From positions 1-64,000 of the forward strand of contig CAZRRN010000002.1 in assembly GCA_964602475.1 (NCBI GenBank): a stretch of DNA of 64,000 nt, read 5' to 3'. The stretch is from SZUA-448 sp964602475. GTDB lineage: Bacteria; Bacillota; Clostridia; Lachnospirales; Lachnospiraceae. A model generated the notes under the pieces. The model worked only from the letters and a program-made list of their open reading frames with translations. It searched no databases and was not told the origin of the DNA. Position numbers and translations under genes: made by a program. Each line of letters opens with the position of its first letter. Positions within the stretch are counted from its first letter, which is position 1. Shown piece after piece: positions 52,545-61,683 of this stretch.

Positions 52545-53162
52545 ATGTCATCATACGGTAAAATAACAGCAAAACAAAAAGAAATACTGGAATACATGAA
52601 AGCCCAGATTTTGAACCGTGGATTTCCGCCGGCTGTACGAGAGATTTGCGATGCGGTACATTTAAAATCTACTTCTTCCGTACACTCTCATCTTGAATCA
52701 CTTGAAAAAAACGGTTACATAAGAAGAGATCCGTCGAAGCCTAGAGCAATTGAAATTGTAGATGACTGCTTTAATCTGACCAGACGCGAACTTGTGAATG
52801 TTCCGATGATTGGTACTGTAACAGCAGGTCAGCCGATTCTTGCAGTTGAGAATATTGACGGATATTTTCCGATTCCAACGGAGTATATGCCGAATGAGCA
52901 GACGTTTATGCTTCGTGTGAAGGGTGAAAGTATGATTAACGCCGGTATTTTTGACGGTGATCAGATTCTTGTACAGAAGCAGAATACTGCGAATAACGGA
53001 GATTTTGTAGTTGCATTAATTGAGGATTCTGTTACAGTAAAAACATTCTATAAAGAGAACGGTTATTACCGTCTTCAACCGGAGAATGATACAATGGAAC
53101 CAATTATTGTTACAGAGCTTGCAATACTTGGAAAGGTAATCGGATTGTTTCGTATGTTCTGA
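52545..53162 (+). CDS. lexA: LexA repressor
   Basis: About 205 residues. The N-terminal winged helix has KQKEILEYMKAQ and GFPPAVREICDAVHLKSTSSVHSHL. The self-cleavage site is Ala-Gly in GTVTAGQP, the catalytic Ser is in GESMINAG and the Lys in SVTVKTF. It represses SOS genes and cleaves itself when RecA is activated. Two adjacent ATGs (52542, 52545) follow GGAGG; the second has better spacing. Confidence 0.97.
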   Translation: MSSYGKITAKQKEILEYMKAQILNRGFPPAVREICDAVHLKSTSSVHSHLESLEKNGYIRRDPSKPRAIEIVDDCFNLTRRELVNVPMIGTVTAGQPILAVENIDGYFPIPTEYMPNEQTFMLRVKGESMINAGIFDGDQILVQKQNTANNGDFVVALIEDSVTVKTFYKENGYYRLQPENDTMEPIIVTELAILGKVIGLFRMF

Positions 53163-53273
53163 ATATTTAAGACATTGAATATTTTATGGTTTTATGATTT
53201 AGCAGCATTGCTTTAATAATTTAGTATTAGCAATTTTCTATTCTGTATTTTTATCTAAAAATCTTTATTAAAA

Positions 53274-53327
53274 ATGCTTTCGTATTTTTACTTCAATGTT
53301 AACGAATGAAGAAAAATACGAAAGCAT
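53274..53327 (-). terminator. Strong terminator of the rsfS-side transcript
   Basis: A 16-bp perfect outer stem (ATGCTTTCGTATTTTT) plus a 5-bp inner stem after a bulge. Read on the minus strand it is followed by TTTTTAATAA, so it ends the minus-strand transcript; it may also stop lexA transcription. Confidence 0.82.
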
Positions 53328-53355
53328 AAATCTTATTACAATAATTATTATTTAA

Positions 53356-53712
53356 TTAAAGTTCTGAATAATCTATACGAATTCCATCCGTCCAGATTCG
53401 TTCCAGATTATAGAATAACCTGTCTTCCTTTGAAAAAACATGTACTACAACATCACCGTAATCCATAAGAATCCAACCGCAGGATTTAGTACCTTCTACC
53501 CTCTTTGTCTCATAACCGGCTTTTGCAAGTTCAAACTGAACATTGTCTACGATTGCTTCAACTTGAGGAGCATTGTTACCATTTGCTATAATAAAGTAAT
53601 CTGCGATGATCGAAATATCACTTATTTTTATTATTTTAATATTTTCCGCCTGCTTTACATCCATTGCATGATAAGCAATCTTTACTATATCATTTGAGTT
53701 GTCCTTTATCAT
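53356..53712 (-). CDS. rsfS: Ribosomal silencing factor RsfS
   Basis: 118 residues. VKIAYHAMDVKQAENI, the strand ISIIADYFIIANGNN and WILMDYGDVVVHVF are hallmarks of RsfS (formerly YbeB). It binds L14 and prevents subunit joining in starvation. It follows yqeK and nadD on the same strand, the conserved nadD-yqeK-rsfS order. Confidence 0.95.
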   Translation of the reverse strand: MIKDNSNDIVKIAYHAMDVKQAENIKIIKISDISIIADYFIIANGNNAPQVEAIVDNVQFELAKAGYETKRVEGTKSCGWILMDYGDVVVHVFSKEDRLFYNLERIWTDGIRIDYSEL

Positions 53713-53750
53713 TTTTAGTCACCATTTCCTTTTAAAATAAAGATTATTGA

Positions 53751-54335
53751 TTACTTATATAACAGTTTTTTATAGTATTCAAAAGTTTCTTCTGTCATTG
53801 GATCAATCCGTTCGTTTGTTGTGGACAGATACCGAACTGTATTATCCAGAATATAGTATACTGCCAGATCAATATTATTATATATAATCTTTCGAATTTC
53901 TGTCAAGGATGGATTTGCCGGATGTTCACGGTACGGTTCAATATAATCAGAAGCAAAAATGCACTTTTCAAGAAAGCTCATCTTTGGTCGTCCGGTCGTA
54001 TGAAAACGGATTGCTGAAAGAATTTCTTCATCTTTGACTCCATATTTTTTTTTGGCAAGATAAGCCCCTGCTTTGGCGTGCACAAGAGATTCATTTTCAT
54101 ATTCAATCTCGGTCAGAAGAATCTGATTTTTCTCACAGTATTCATATAAAGCTTCTTTGTTCATTCCTTTTGCACAGTCATGAAGAAGTCCGGCATAAAG
54201 GAATGGGCACTGCTCCTTTACTCCATAGCTCATGGCAAGTGAGGCTGCAGTAAAAGCAACTCCAAGAGTATGACGGTACCGACCCGGTTTCAGCTGCTGC
54301 TGTAATTCGATAAGTATTTCTTCTTGCGATTTCAT
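53751..54335 (-). CDS. yqeK: YqeK family HD-domain Ap4A hydrolase
   Basis: 194 residues. HTLGVAFTAASLA, the HD pair in AGLLHDCAKGMN and IRFHTTGRPKM supply metal ligands. YqeK proteins hydrolyse diadenosine tetraphosphate symmetrically to ADP. It sits between nadD and rsfS. Confidence 0.94.
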   Translation of the reverse strand: MKSQEEILIELQQQLKPGRYRHTLGVAFTAASLAMSYGVKEQCPFLYAGLLHDCAKGMNKEALYEYCEKNQILLTEIEYENESLVHAKAGAYLAKKKYGVKDEEILSAIRFHTTGRPKMSFLEKCIFASDYIEPYREHPANPSLTEIRKIIYNNIDLAVYYILDNTVRYLSTTNERIDPMTEETFEYYKKLLYK

Positions 54336-54404
54336 TAATCACCATTTTCTGCGCTGTCTTTACGCGTAACAGATTTCGTGATAAGTTTGATTTTGTGATT
54401 AACC

Positions 54405-55007
54405 TTAATGATATAAGTTATTCATTAATATATACTCTTCCACCGGTTCCGGAACCATGCCGTGAATCGATGCACCCTTATGAAGCATTTCCCTGATTAT
54501 ATAAGATGAAAGATCAGACGACGGTGTTTCAAAGAACAAAAAAGTACCATTGTATAAATCATTTAGCTTCTGAAGCTGTAATTGAATTGCAAGATTGTCC
54601 TGTCCGCTTCTCCCACTTGCAAGAATCGTTACATACCGGATAATTTGTTCCGGATGATACCAATGTTCAAATTCCATAAGGGAATCTCCGCCGATAATAA
54701 AGTAGAATTTATCTTTTGGATAAAGGTCATGCAGTTCCCTTACGGTATCAGCTGTATAAGTAATACAGTTTTTTCGAAGCTCATAATCGGAAAGAAGGAA
54801 ATTTTTTCTACCTTGTAGAGCTGCATGTAACATCCCGTATCGATGTTCCGGTAAAACAATCTGCGACGACAATTTATGCGGCGGACGGCCGGATGGTAAA
54901 AAAATGACCGAATCAAGAGAAAATTTCATTATAGCATGCTCTGCAAGCATCAAATGTGCGTTATGAACCGGGTTGAAGGTTCCTCCCATGATACCGATCT
55001 TCTGCAT
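54405..55007 (-). CDS. nadD: Nicotinate-nucleotide adenylyltransferase
   Basis: 200 residues. The nucleotidyltransferase motif GGTFNPVHNAHL opens the protein, with GRPPHK and the C-terminal SSYIIREML in place of the usual SSTxIR. It makes deamido-NAD from nicotinate mononucleotide and ATP. It lies 24 bases after yhbY. Confidence 0.96.
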   Translation of the reverse strand: MQKIGIMGGTFNPVHNAHLMLAEHAIMKFSLDSVIFLPSGRPPHKLSSQIVLPEHRYGMLHAALQGRKNFLLSDYELRKNCITYTADTVRELHDLYPKDKFYFIIGGDSLMEFEHWYHPEQIIRYVTILASGRSGQDNLAIQLQLQKLNDLYNGTFLFFETPSSDLSSYIIREMLHKGASIHGMVPEPVEEYILMNNLYH

Positions 55008-55031
55008 ATGACCTCCATTACCAATACAATC

Positions 55032-55322
55032 TTATCTTGGCAGTTCGATCTTTTTGTTCTCTTTTGATTGACGATAAAGAACAATCTTCCGGCCGATGAC
55101 CTGTACGACCTCGGAATGAGTACGGTCGGCAACCATATGAGCAAGCATATTAATCTCATCATCACAATTTTTCAGAACAGAGATTTTAATCAGTTCTCTT
55201 GCTTCCAGTGCTTCTGCAATACCCTCTGTAAATTCCGGTGTAACAGATGATTTTCCAATTTGAAAAATTGGATCAATTGTCATAGCAAGACCTTTAAGGT
55301 AGGCTCTTTGTTTACTTGTCAT
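55032..55322 (-). CDS. yhbY: YhbY family CRM-domain RNA-binding protein
   Basis: 96 residues. TSKQRAYLKGLAMTIDPIFQIGKSSVT and the KH-like core with VVQVIGRKIVLYRQS are typical. It associates with pre-50S particles. ATG 55322 with GGAG upstream gives the standard start; the frame is open 30 bases further. It lies between obgE and nadD as in many Firmicutes. Confidence 0.94.
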   Translation of the reverse strand: MTSKQRAYLKGLAMTIDPIFQIGKSSVTPEFTEGIAEALEARELIKISVLKNCDDEINMLAHMVADRTHSEVVQVIGRKIVLYRQSKENKKIELPR

Positions 55323-55357
55323 TTTAATCTCCATTCCGGAGCGTACGCTCATTTGTT

Positions 55358-56650
55358 TTATGATTTATAATAATCAAAGCTGTTTCCATACATTCTGACA
55401 GTATCACCGTCTTTTATTCCAAGTTCTTCAAGCTGCCTCAAGATATCATTTTCCTTAAGAAATTTCTGGAAAAATTCAAATCCTTTTTCTGAATCAATAT
55501 TCGTATAGCCAAGAATTCGTTCAATTCTTGGACCTTCTACAACATATTCGTCTTCTTCTTCGTCATAGGTAACGGTAAACGGTTCATCCAAAGTACGAAG
55601 ATCCTCGGGAAAAAATTCACGTTCATAAACTGTTGGCTCATCCGGAATTGTTTTTAATAAATCATTGACAGCAAACATTAATTCCTTTACACCTTTTCCG
55701 CTGACTGCAGAAATAGCATAAACCGGATAGTTTTCCTTTAAAAATGCTTTTTTGATATCAGTAATTACAGCTTCTGCTTCCTCAGGAAGCATGGCATCTG
55801 TTTTATTTGCAGCTATAATTTGTGGTTTTCCGGATAAATCAGTTTGATAATTTTTCAATTCATAGTTTATTTTTCTGATATCATCTATCGGATCACGTCC
55901 CTCAACAGAAGCTGCATCTACTATATGAATTAGTACCTTTGTACGTTCAATATGCTTCAGAAATTCATGTCCAAGTCCGACTCCGTCAGAAGCACCTTCA
56001 ATCAGTCCAGGTATATCTGCTATTACAAAGCCCTCTCCATTTGGTAAATCAACAACACCAAGATTCGGATTTAAGGTTGTAAAATGATAGTTTGCAATTT
56101 TGGGACGTGCATTAGTAACACTGGAAAGCAGAGTTGATTTTCCGACGTTCGGATATCCTACAAGTCCCACATCTGCAATCACTTTTAACTCAAGAATTAC
56201 ATTCAGCTCCTGACATTCCTGACCGGGCTGTGCATACTTTGGAACCTGCATGGTCGCGGTTGCATAATGTTGATTTCCTTTACCGCCCCGTCCACCTCGT
56301 AAAATCGTCATACGACGGTTTTCATGTGACATATCGGCAATAACCTTACCGGTAGCTTCATCTTTTATTACAGTGCCTTCAGGAACCTTTAGGATAACAT
56401 CCAATCCGTCCTTTCCTGAACAGCGTTTTCCGCCACCGTTTTCACCATCACCTGCAGAATACTTTCGAATAAAGCGATAATCTGCAAGCGTATTAAGACC
56501 GGTGTCAATTTCAAAGATTACATCACCGCCGCGTCCTCCATCACCACCGTCAGGTCCACCTGCAGCAACGAACATTTCACGACGAAAGCTTACTTTTCCG
56601 TCACCGCCTTTTCCTGATCGTATATATATTTTTGCTACATCACTGAACAT
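55358..56650 (-). CDS. obgE: GTPase ObgE/CgtA
   Basis: 430 residues. A glycine-rich Obg domain (about 1-158, with RSGKGGDGKVSFRRE), a GTPase domain with GYPNVGKSTLL, DIPG and NKTD, and a C-terminal OCT domain ending RMYGNSFDYYK. It acts in late 50S assembly and stress and sporulation control. ATG 56650 follows GGAGGAATT; the frame is open 57 bases upstream. Confidence 0.97.
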   Translation of the reverse strand: MFSDVAKIYIRSGKGGDGKVSFRREMFVAAGGPDGGDGGRGGDVIFEIDTGLNTLADYRFIRKYSAGDGENGGGKRCSGKDGLDVILKVPEGTVIKDEATGKVIADMSHENRRMTILRGGRGGKGNQHYATATMQVPKYAQPGQECQELNVILELKVIADVGLVGYPNVGKSTLLSSVTNARPKIANYHFTTLNPNLGVVDLPNGEGFVIADIPGLIEGASDGVGLGHEFLKHIERTKVLIHIVDAASVEGRDPIDDIRKINYELKNYQTDLSGKPQIIAANKTDAMLPEEAEAVITDIKKAFLKENYPVYAISAVSGKGVKELMFAVNDLLKTIPDEPTVYEREFFPEDLRTLDEPFTVTYDEEEDEYVVEGPRIERILGYTNIDSEKGFEFFQKFLKENDILRQLEELGIKDGDTVRMYGNSFDYYKS

Positions 56651-56670
56651 AATTCCTCCAATAAGAAACA

Positions 56671-56695
56671 GAAACCCTGAAATATTCAGGGTTTC
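56671..56695 (-). terminator. Hairpin between rpmA and obgE
   Basis: A perfect 11-bp stem GAAACCCTGAA/TTCAGGGTTTC with a 3-base loop, followed on the minus strand by TGTTTCTT. Probably a partial terminator that lowers obgE expression relative to the ribosomal genes. Confidence 0.6.
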
Positions 56696-56707
56696 CGATA
56701 ACAGCAA

Positions 56708-56995
56708 TTATTTCGCTTCAACAGGGTAAACAGAAGCCTGCTTCCTGTCTTTACCCAAACGTTCGAATCTTAAGACTCCGTCTTTCAATGCGTAAAGCGT
56801 ATCATCACCGCCTCGTCCTACATTGAGACCCGCGTGAATCTTAGTTCCGCGTTGTCTGAAGAGGATATTACCGGCAACCACTGCCTGTCCATCCGCTTTC
56901 TTAGCGCCAAGACGCTTTGATTCGGAATCACGACCGTTCTTTGTTGATCCGACACCCTTTTTATGAGCGAAAAATTGAAGGTTCATCTTTAACAT
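56708..56995 (-). CDS. rpmA: 50S ribosomal protein L27 with cleavable leader
   Basis: 95 residues. The N-terminus [20 protein letters not shown] carries the Firmicutes leader that the protease Prp cuts after LQFF, exposing AHKKG near the peptidyl-transferase centre. [15 protein letters not shown] is the conserved body. AGGAGGTG lies upstream. The protease gene is the neighbour. Confidence 0.97.
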   Translation of the reverse strand: MLKMNLQFFAHKKGVGSTKNGRDSESKRLGAKKADGQAVVAGNILFRQRGTKIHAGLNVGRGGDDTLYALKDGVLRFERLGKDRKQASVYPVEAK

Positions 56996-57026
56996 GAGTT
57001 ACACCTCCTTATAAATTCATCAACCA

Positions 57027-57344
57027 TTAGTCTTTTATACTAATATACTTTTTACCGTACTCTTCAAGAATAGAGTCCATTCCTAACTTCCAGGTCTTCA
57101 AAAGAAGAAAGGAACTCTCAGAACCGGATTTAATTCTGAATTCAACAGTACCTGATTTTTCGTCTTCGTGATAAGTAAATGTATCTGATGTAAATGTACT
57201 GACAGCATTAATTGTATTCAGTACCAGTACGGAAACTGCAGCACATACAATATCATGACCATTCTTTGCAAAACCGGCATGACCGCTGCATCGAAATCCA
57301 TTAATATTATTATTCTCATCTTTGAATACAACTACATTAATCAT
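57027..57344 (-). CDS. prp: Ribosomal-processing cysteine protease Prp
   Basis: 105 residues. The catalytic His lies in GFRCSGHAGFAKNGHDIVCAAVS, where the Cys of IVCAAVS is the nucleophile. It matures L27 by removing its N-terminal extension. It lies between rplU and rpmA, the conserved order (YsxB in Bacillus). Confidence 0.95.
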   Translation of the reverse strand: MINVVVFKDENNNINGFRCSGHAGFAKNGHDIVCAAVSVLVLNTINAVSTFTSDTFTYHEDEKSGTVEFRIKSGSESSFLLLKTWKLGMDSILEEYGKKYISIKD

Positions 57345-57358
57345 CGGAGCACCTTAAA

Positions 57359-57667
57359 TTAAGCGTTGATCTTATCGATCTTAACCTTTGTGAAGCACTG
57401 TCTGTGACCGTTCTTCTTGTGGTATCCGCTCTTTCTCTTATACTTATAAACAATGACCTTGCGGTTCTTTCCGTTTTCAACAATGGTTGCAGAAACGCTT
57501 GCTCCTTCTACGGTAGGATTACCGATGCGGATGCCGTCATTATTTACAACAAGAACCTGATCAAAGGTAACTGCTTCTCCGGCTTCAGCGCCAAGCTTTT
57601 CAACCTTCAGGACATCGCCTTCGGCAACCTTGTACTGTTTACCGCCTGTTGCAATAATTGCGTACAT
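57359..57667 (-). CDS. rplU: 50S ribosomal protein L21
   Basis: 102 residues. [14 protein letters not shown] at the start and [15 protein letters not shown] near the end are diagnostic. It binds 23S rRNA early in assembly. First gene of rplU-prp-rpmA-obgE, with an approximately 120-base leader that may bind L21. Confidence 0.98.
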   Translation of the reverse strand: MYAIIATGGKQYKVAEGDVLKVEKLGAEAGEAVTFDQVLVVNNDGIRIGNPTVEGASVSATIVENGKNRKVIVYKYKRKSGYHKKNGHRQCFTKVKIDKINA

Positions 57668-57787
57668 ATTGCTCCTCCTTTATCTATCTGTAAACGAATC
57701 AGCTTATATGATTCAATAACAGATTTACTCGCCAACTACGGTGTCTGATTAATATAATCAGAGCTTAAACCTCATTGTGCGGCACAC
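57668..57787 (-). ncRNA. Candidate L21-type ribosomal protein leader
   Basis: The region between the promoter and rplU holds GTGCCGCAC near its 5' end and a TGATTATATTAATCA palindrome, then more stems before GGAGGAGC. Firmicutes rplU operons often carry a structured L21 leader. The family match is inferred from position and partial motifs only. Confidence 0.4.
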
Positions 57788-57793
57788 TAGGAT

Positions 57794-57822
57794 ATAATAA
57801 CACGCCTCTAATGCTTTGTCAA
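57794..57822 (-). promoter_or_regulatory. Promoter of rplU with the rng stop codon inside the -35
   Basis: On the minus strand, TTGACA and TATTAT are separated by 17 bases. The TGA stop codon of rng (57821-57819) is the TGA within TTGACA. Confidence 0.8.
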
Positions 57823-59009
57823 ATATTTTTCATCTGATTGAATAGAGGTTTTCTTGTTTTTTTTCTTGTAATCTCAATTAGGTTTAAGGCGGTCATATCT
57901 ACGACGGTCGTCTTAATCGGATCTAGTTTAACAAGATCGGTAAGGTATTCAAAAAGCTTTTTTCTATTAGAACCATCCAACATATCAATAAAATCAATTA
58001 TAATGATTCCGGATAGATTTCGAAGTCTCATTTGATAACAGATTTCTGCTGCTGCTTCCATGTTTATCTTGAAAAACATTTCCTGAATGCCGCTTTTTGA
58101 ACGGATTGCTTTTTCTGTATTGACATCAATGGCAGTCAGCGCCTCAGTTGGCTGTATAATAAGGCTTCCGCCGCTTTTTAGCCATACCTTCTCACGTAGT
58201 GCCATTTCAATATCTTGTGTTAAATGATAGGAAGCATCTAAAGATATATCCTCATCTGAATAAAAAGAAAGTTTATCAATATCTTCTCTCTGGTACAGCG
58301 ACAGGTATTGATTTATTGCATCATAAAAATAATGATTATCTGTAATAAAACGGTCTATTTTATCAGAATAACTGTCTCTGATTGTACAAAGAAACGGAGG
58401 AACAGCTTGATACATTAAAGAAAAACAAGATTTATAAGCACTGTTTTCTAAAATAGAGTGAAAGCTTTCAGATAAAGAATTGATTTCTTTTAATATAAGT
58501 TCTTCTGACGCAAAAGCAGCATTCGTTCGAATAATAAATCCAAACTGTTCGGTAATATAACCGGAAATAAGCTTTTTGAGCCTTTTCCGTTCATTTGTTT
58601 CTTCTATTTTTGATGATACCGCAACAGTACAGCTTCCGGATGTAAGTACGATATATTTTCCTGTAAGAGTTAGTTCGGCAGTAACGGTTGGAGCTTTTGT
58701 TTTCACTTCATCTCTTGAAACCTGCACAAGAAATTCATCACCGACACGGACTTCCTTATAATTACCATGCTTTATATAATGAGGTGTAATATCCTCGGCG
58801 AGAGAATAATAGCACATTTTATTGTTGGAAATCTCAATGAATGCAGCATTTATATTTTTAACAATATTTCGCACTTTACCGATATAAATATTTCCAAAAA
58901 TCTGTTCGGAATCATTAGGATCCAGATTCATTTGCAGAGTACGTTTACCGTCTGTTACACAGGTCAGTATACTGTTTTTATAGTCGGTAATGATTATTTT
59001 ATCGCCCAT
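57819..59009 (-). CDS. rng: Ribonuclease E/G family protein (short form)
   Basis: 396 residues. The N-terminal S1 domain has NIYIGKVRNIVKNINAAFIEI. The catalytic core shows LTAIDVNTEKAI and IIIIDFIDM with the two metal-binding aspartates. The protein stops right after NLIEITRKK, before the CPxC zinc-link found in most RNase E/G, so the zinc-mediated tetramer is probably absent. It processes rRNA and mRNA. It overlaps the upstream gene by 16 bases. Confidence 0.93.
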   Translation of the reverse strand: MGDKIIITDYKNSILTCVTDGKRTLQMNLDPNDSEQIFGNIYIGKVRNIVKNINAAFIEISNNKMCYYSLAEDITPHYIKHGNYKEVRVGDEFLVQVSRDEVKTKAPTVTAELTLTGKYIVLTSGSCTVAVSSKIEETNERKRLKKLISGYITEQFGFIIRTNAAFASEELILKEINSLSESFHSILENSAYKSCFSLMYQAVPPFLCTIRDSYSDKIDRFITDNHYFYDAINQYLSLYQREDIDKLSFYSDEDISLDASYHLTQDIEMALREKVWLKSGGSLIIQPTEALTAIDVNTEKAIRSKSGIQEMFFKINMEAAAEICYQMRLRNLSGIIIIDFIDMLDGSNRKKLFEYLTDLVKLDPIKTTVVDMTALNLIEITRKKTRKPLFNQMKNI

Positions 59010-59791
59010 AGCGGAATACTGCCTTTCTCAGTGTCATGATATAATTCAATTCGGTGAATCAAAAGCTCATTTTTAGAAAGTAATCGTTCATAATGAGACA
59101 AGCAGGATTCAATAATCAGCTCGGGCTTCAGATTCATGGCACTTCCAGCTGAAAGATGCAGATACAGGCACTCATCTTCCGGCTTATCTGAAATGCTGCA
59201 AAATGTTTTATCCCTGTATTCCTCCGGAGTATTATGATTTTTAATAAAAGTGTGAAAATCACTGGAATATTGGTAGATATACGGTTTTATATCAAGCTCT
59301 GCTTCACTTAATTTTGTCTTCTTAAAAATAATTAATTCTTTTTTTCCTAAGTATTGTTGTAATAATTGAAAAATATCTTTTTTATGCTCTGTGGAACAGT
59401 TATCCTTAAAATATAACAAATAATCAGCGGAGTTTACAAGAGCCATAACAGATTCTTTTTTTTTGTTAGGTTCTCTGGGATCCAGTATCGTAACTTCCGA
59501 AATATGAATTCCTTCTGTCAAAGAATTATTAAGTATGGATAAAAGCTCTTTGCCGGTATATTTTGATGCTTCTTCATTTGATATAAGCTCAAAATCCATA
59601 TATTCTCCGTCACTTGTCAGACCTACTCCGAGAGGTGAAGCAAAGGTCATAATCTGATGTGGATGAAACCCATTAGAATATTTAACCGGAAGTCCGGTTC
59701 TGCTTAATGCTTTTTGAAAGTAACGCATAAGATCCAAATGCCCAATAAACTTTACAGAACCGAGTTTTGAAAATTTAATTCGTATCAGCAT
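58994..59791 (-). CDS. Radical SAM-linked DUF2344 protein
   Basis: 265 residues starting MLIRIKFSKLGSVKFIGHLDLMRYF, the hallmark of the TIGR03936/DUF2344 family that is fused to, or encoded beside, a B12-binding radical SAM protein. RTGLPVKYSNGFHPHQIMTFASPLGVG is also conserved. ATG 59791 follows GAGGTC and overlaps the radical SAM gene end by 17 bases. The function is unknown; RNA modification has been suggested from its association with rng. Confidence 0.93.
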   Translation of the reverse strand: MLIRIKFSKLGSVKFIGHLDLMRYFQKALSRTGLPVKYSNGFHPHQIMTFASPLGVGLTSDGEYMDFELISNEEASKYTGKELLSILNNSLTEGIHISEVTILDPREPNKKKESVMALVNSADYLLYFKDNCSTEHKKDIFQLLQQYLGKKELIIFKKTKLSEAELDIKPYIYQYSSDFHTFIKNHNTPEEYRDKTFCSISDKPEDECLYLHLSAGSAMNLKPELIIESCLSHYERLLSKNELLIHRIELYHDTEKGSIPLWAIK

Positions 59792-61673
59792 GTTTGACCT
59801 CCGATACTGCAGCTCTGGCAGGACAGGTTTTACCGTCTTTAAAATCAAACGCTCCGCAGCCTGAACAGGATTGTCTGCAGTTTGGTGTTATAATTTCATC
59901 AAGACTCTTTTCATATTCATTTCTTAAAAAGCTCTTCTTTACATAAATATTTATGAAATCCCACGGAAATATTTCTTCTTTGGATCGAACTCTGCTTGTG
60001 TAAAAATCAATGGAAAGACCATTCTTTTCCATGGCTTTAATCCATCGGTCATATTTGAAAAATTCACTCCAGGCTTCAAATATGGCACCACTTTTATATA
60101 CATCATAAATAACTCTTGACAGCTTTCTGTCACCTCGTGCAAGGATTCCTTCTACAACAGTAGTGTCAGCATCGTGCCAGTTATAACGAATACTTTTCGC
60201 ATTCAGCTGTGATTTGATTGCACGGTGAAGAATCCCCTGTTTTTCAAGAAATTGTTCATTTGAATCCATAGAGCACCATTGAAAAGGAGTAAATGGTTTT
60301 GGGACAAAAAATGACGTACTGGTTGTTATTTCAACTTTTCCGTTCCTCTGGTCTTTTGGAATTGTATAGTATTCTCTTGCTATCTTGTCTGATAGTTCAG
60401 CAATTCCGACAATGTCTTCTTCTTTTTCCGTTGGAAGTCCAAGCATAAAATAAAGTTTAACCTTATTCCATCCGCACTGAAAAGCATCCATTGCGCCATC
60501 AAGTATATTTTCTTCAGTAAGACCTTTGTTTATTACATTTCGAAGCCTTTGTGTTCCTGCTTCCGGAGCAAAGGTTAAGCTGCTTTTTCTTACATCCTGA
60601 ACTTTACTCATGACATCTAGTGCAAATGCATCAATTCGAAGAGAAGGAAGTGAAATATTAACGCCTTTATTTCCAAATTCATCAATTAAATAATAAACAA
60701 GTTCCTGAAGACAGGAATAATCACTAGAGCTTAAGGAGCTTAAGGAAATTTCATCATATCCGGTAGAAGAAAGCATTTTAACAGCGAGTTCTTTTAAATA
60801 CTCGACATTTCGTTCTCTAAGTGGACGATAAAGCATTCCTGCCTGACAAAAACGGCATCCGCGAATACAACCCCGCTGAATTTCCAGAACGACTCTGTCC
60901 TGTATTGCTCGAATATAAGGAATTAATGGTTTTTCCGGATAATAGGAATGATCCAGATCATATTCCACTTGTTTATTGATTTTATTTTTTGCATGAGTAT
61001 TTATGCTGTAAAAACTATTAATTGTTCCGTCTTCTTTATATTCAACTTTATAAAAAGAAGGAACATATAGTCCTTCTATTTCTGCTGCAGCTTCAAGAAA
61101 TCTTTTTCTGTTTCCACCAACAGCCTTATTTGCTTTATAGCTGTCAAGAAGTTCATTATATACTGTCTCTCCTTCTCCGATATAAAAGAGATCAAAAAAA
61201 TCGGCGATTGGCTCCGGATTATAGGAACAAGGACCTCCGCCAATAACAATCGGATCATCATCTGATCTATCTGATGCGAAAATAGGAATGCCTGAAAGAT
61301 CAAGAACTTGCAATATGTTTGTATAACACATCTCATACTGCAGTGTAATACCGAGAAAATCGAATTCTTTGATTGGCTCCTGTGATTCCAGGGAAAATAA
61401 TGGAATGTGATTTTCACGCAAGAGTTGATCCATATCAGACCATGGGGAATAAACTCGTTCACACCAGGTGTCTTCTCTTCGATTGAACATATCATATAAA
61501 ATCTGAATACCAAGATGTGACATTCCTACTTCATAAACATCAGGAAAACACATACAGAAACGAATATCAATTTTTGATTTGTCTTTAACAATGGAATTAA
61601 CTTCATTACCGATATATCTCGCCGGCTTATCAACGGACATTAAGAGTTCGTCGCTTAACGCAGATTTATTCAA
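59775..61673 (-). CDS. B12-binding domain radical SAM protein (TIGR03960 type)
   Basis: 632 residues. The N-terminal region resembles a cobalamin-binding fold (MSHLGIQILYDMFN); the radical SAM cluster motif is CIRGCRFCQAG near residue 273, with FAPEAGTQRLRNVINKG after it. A second Cys group (CRQSCSGCGAF) lies at the C-terminus. It likely makes a 5'-deoxyadenosyl radical to modify an unknown substrate with the DUF2344 partner. Confidence 0.93.
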   Translation of the reverse strand: MNKSALSDELLMSVDKPARYIGNEVNSIVKDKSKIDIRFCMCFPDVYEVGMSHLGIQILYDMFNRREDTWCERVYSPWSDMDQLLRENHIPLFSLESQEPIKEFDFLGITLQYEMCYTNILQVLDLSGIPIFASDRSDDDPIVIGGGPCSYNPEPIADFFDLFYIGEGETVYNELLDSYKANKAVGGNRKRFLEAAAEIEGLYVPSFYKVEYKEDGTINSFYSINTHAKNKINKQVEYDLDHSYYPEKPLIPYIRAIQDRVVLEIQRGCIRGCRFCQAGMLYRPLRERNVEYLKELAVKMLSSTGYDEISLSSLSSSDYSCLQELVYYLIDEFGNKGVNISLPSLRIDAFALDVMSKVQDVRKSSLTFAPEAGTQRLRNVINKGLTEENILDGAMDAFQCGWNKVKLYFMLGLPTEKEEDIVGIAELSDKIAREYYTIPKDQRNGKVEITTSTSFFVPKPFTPFQWCSMDSNEQFLEKQGILHRAIKSQLNAKSIRYNWHDADTTVVEGILARGDRKLSRVIYDVYKSGAIFEAWSEFFKYDRWIKAMEKNGLSIDFYTSRVRSKEEIFPWDFINIYVKKSFLRNEYEKSLDEIITPNCRQSCSGCGAFDFKDGKTCPARAAVSEVKHADTN

Positions 61674-61683
61674 AATTTATTCC

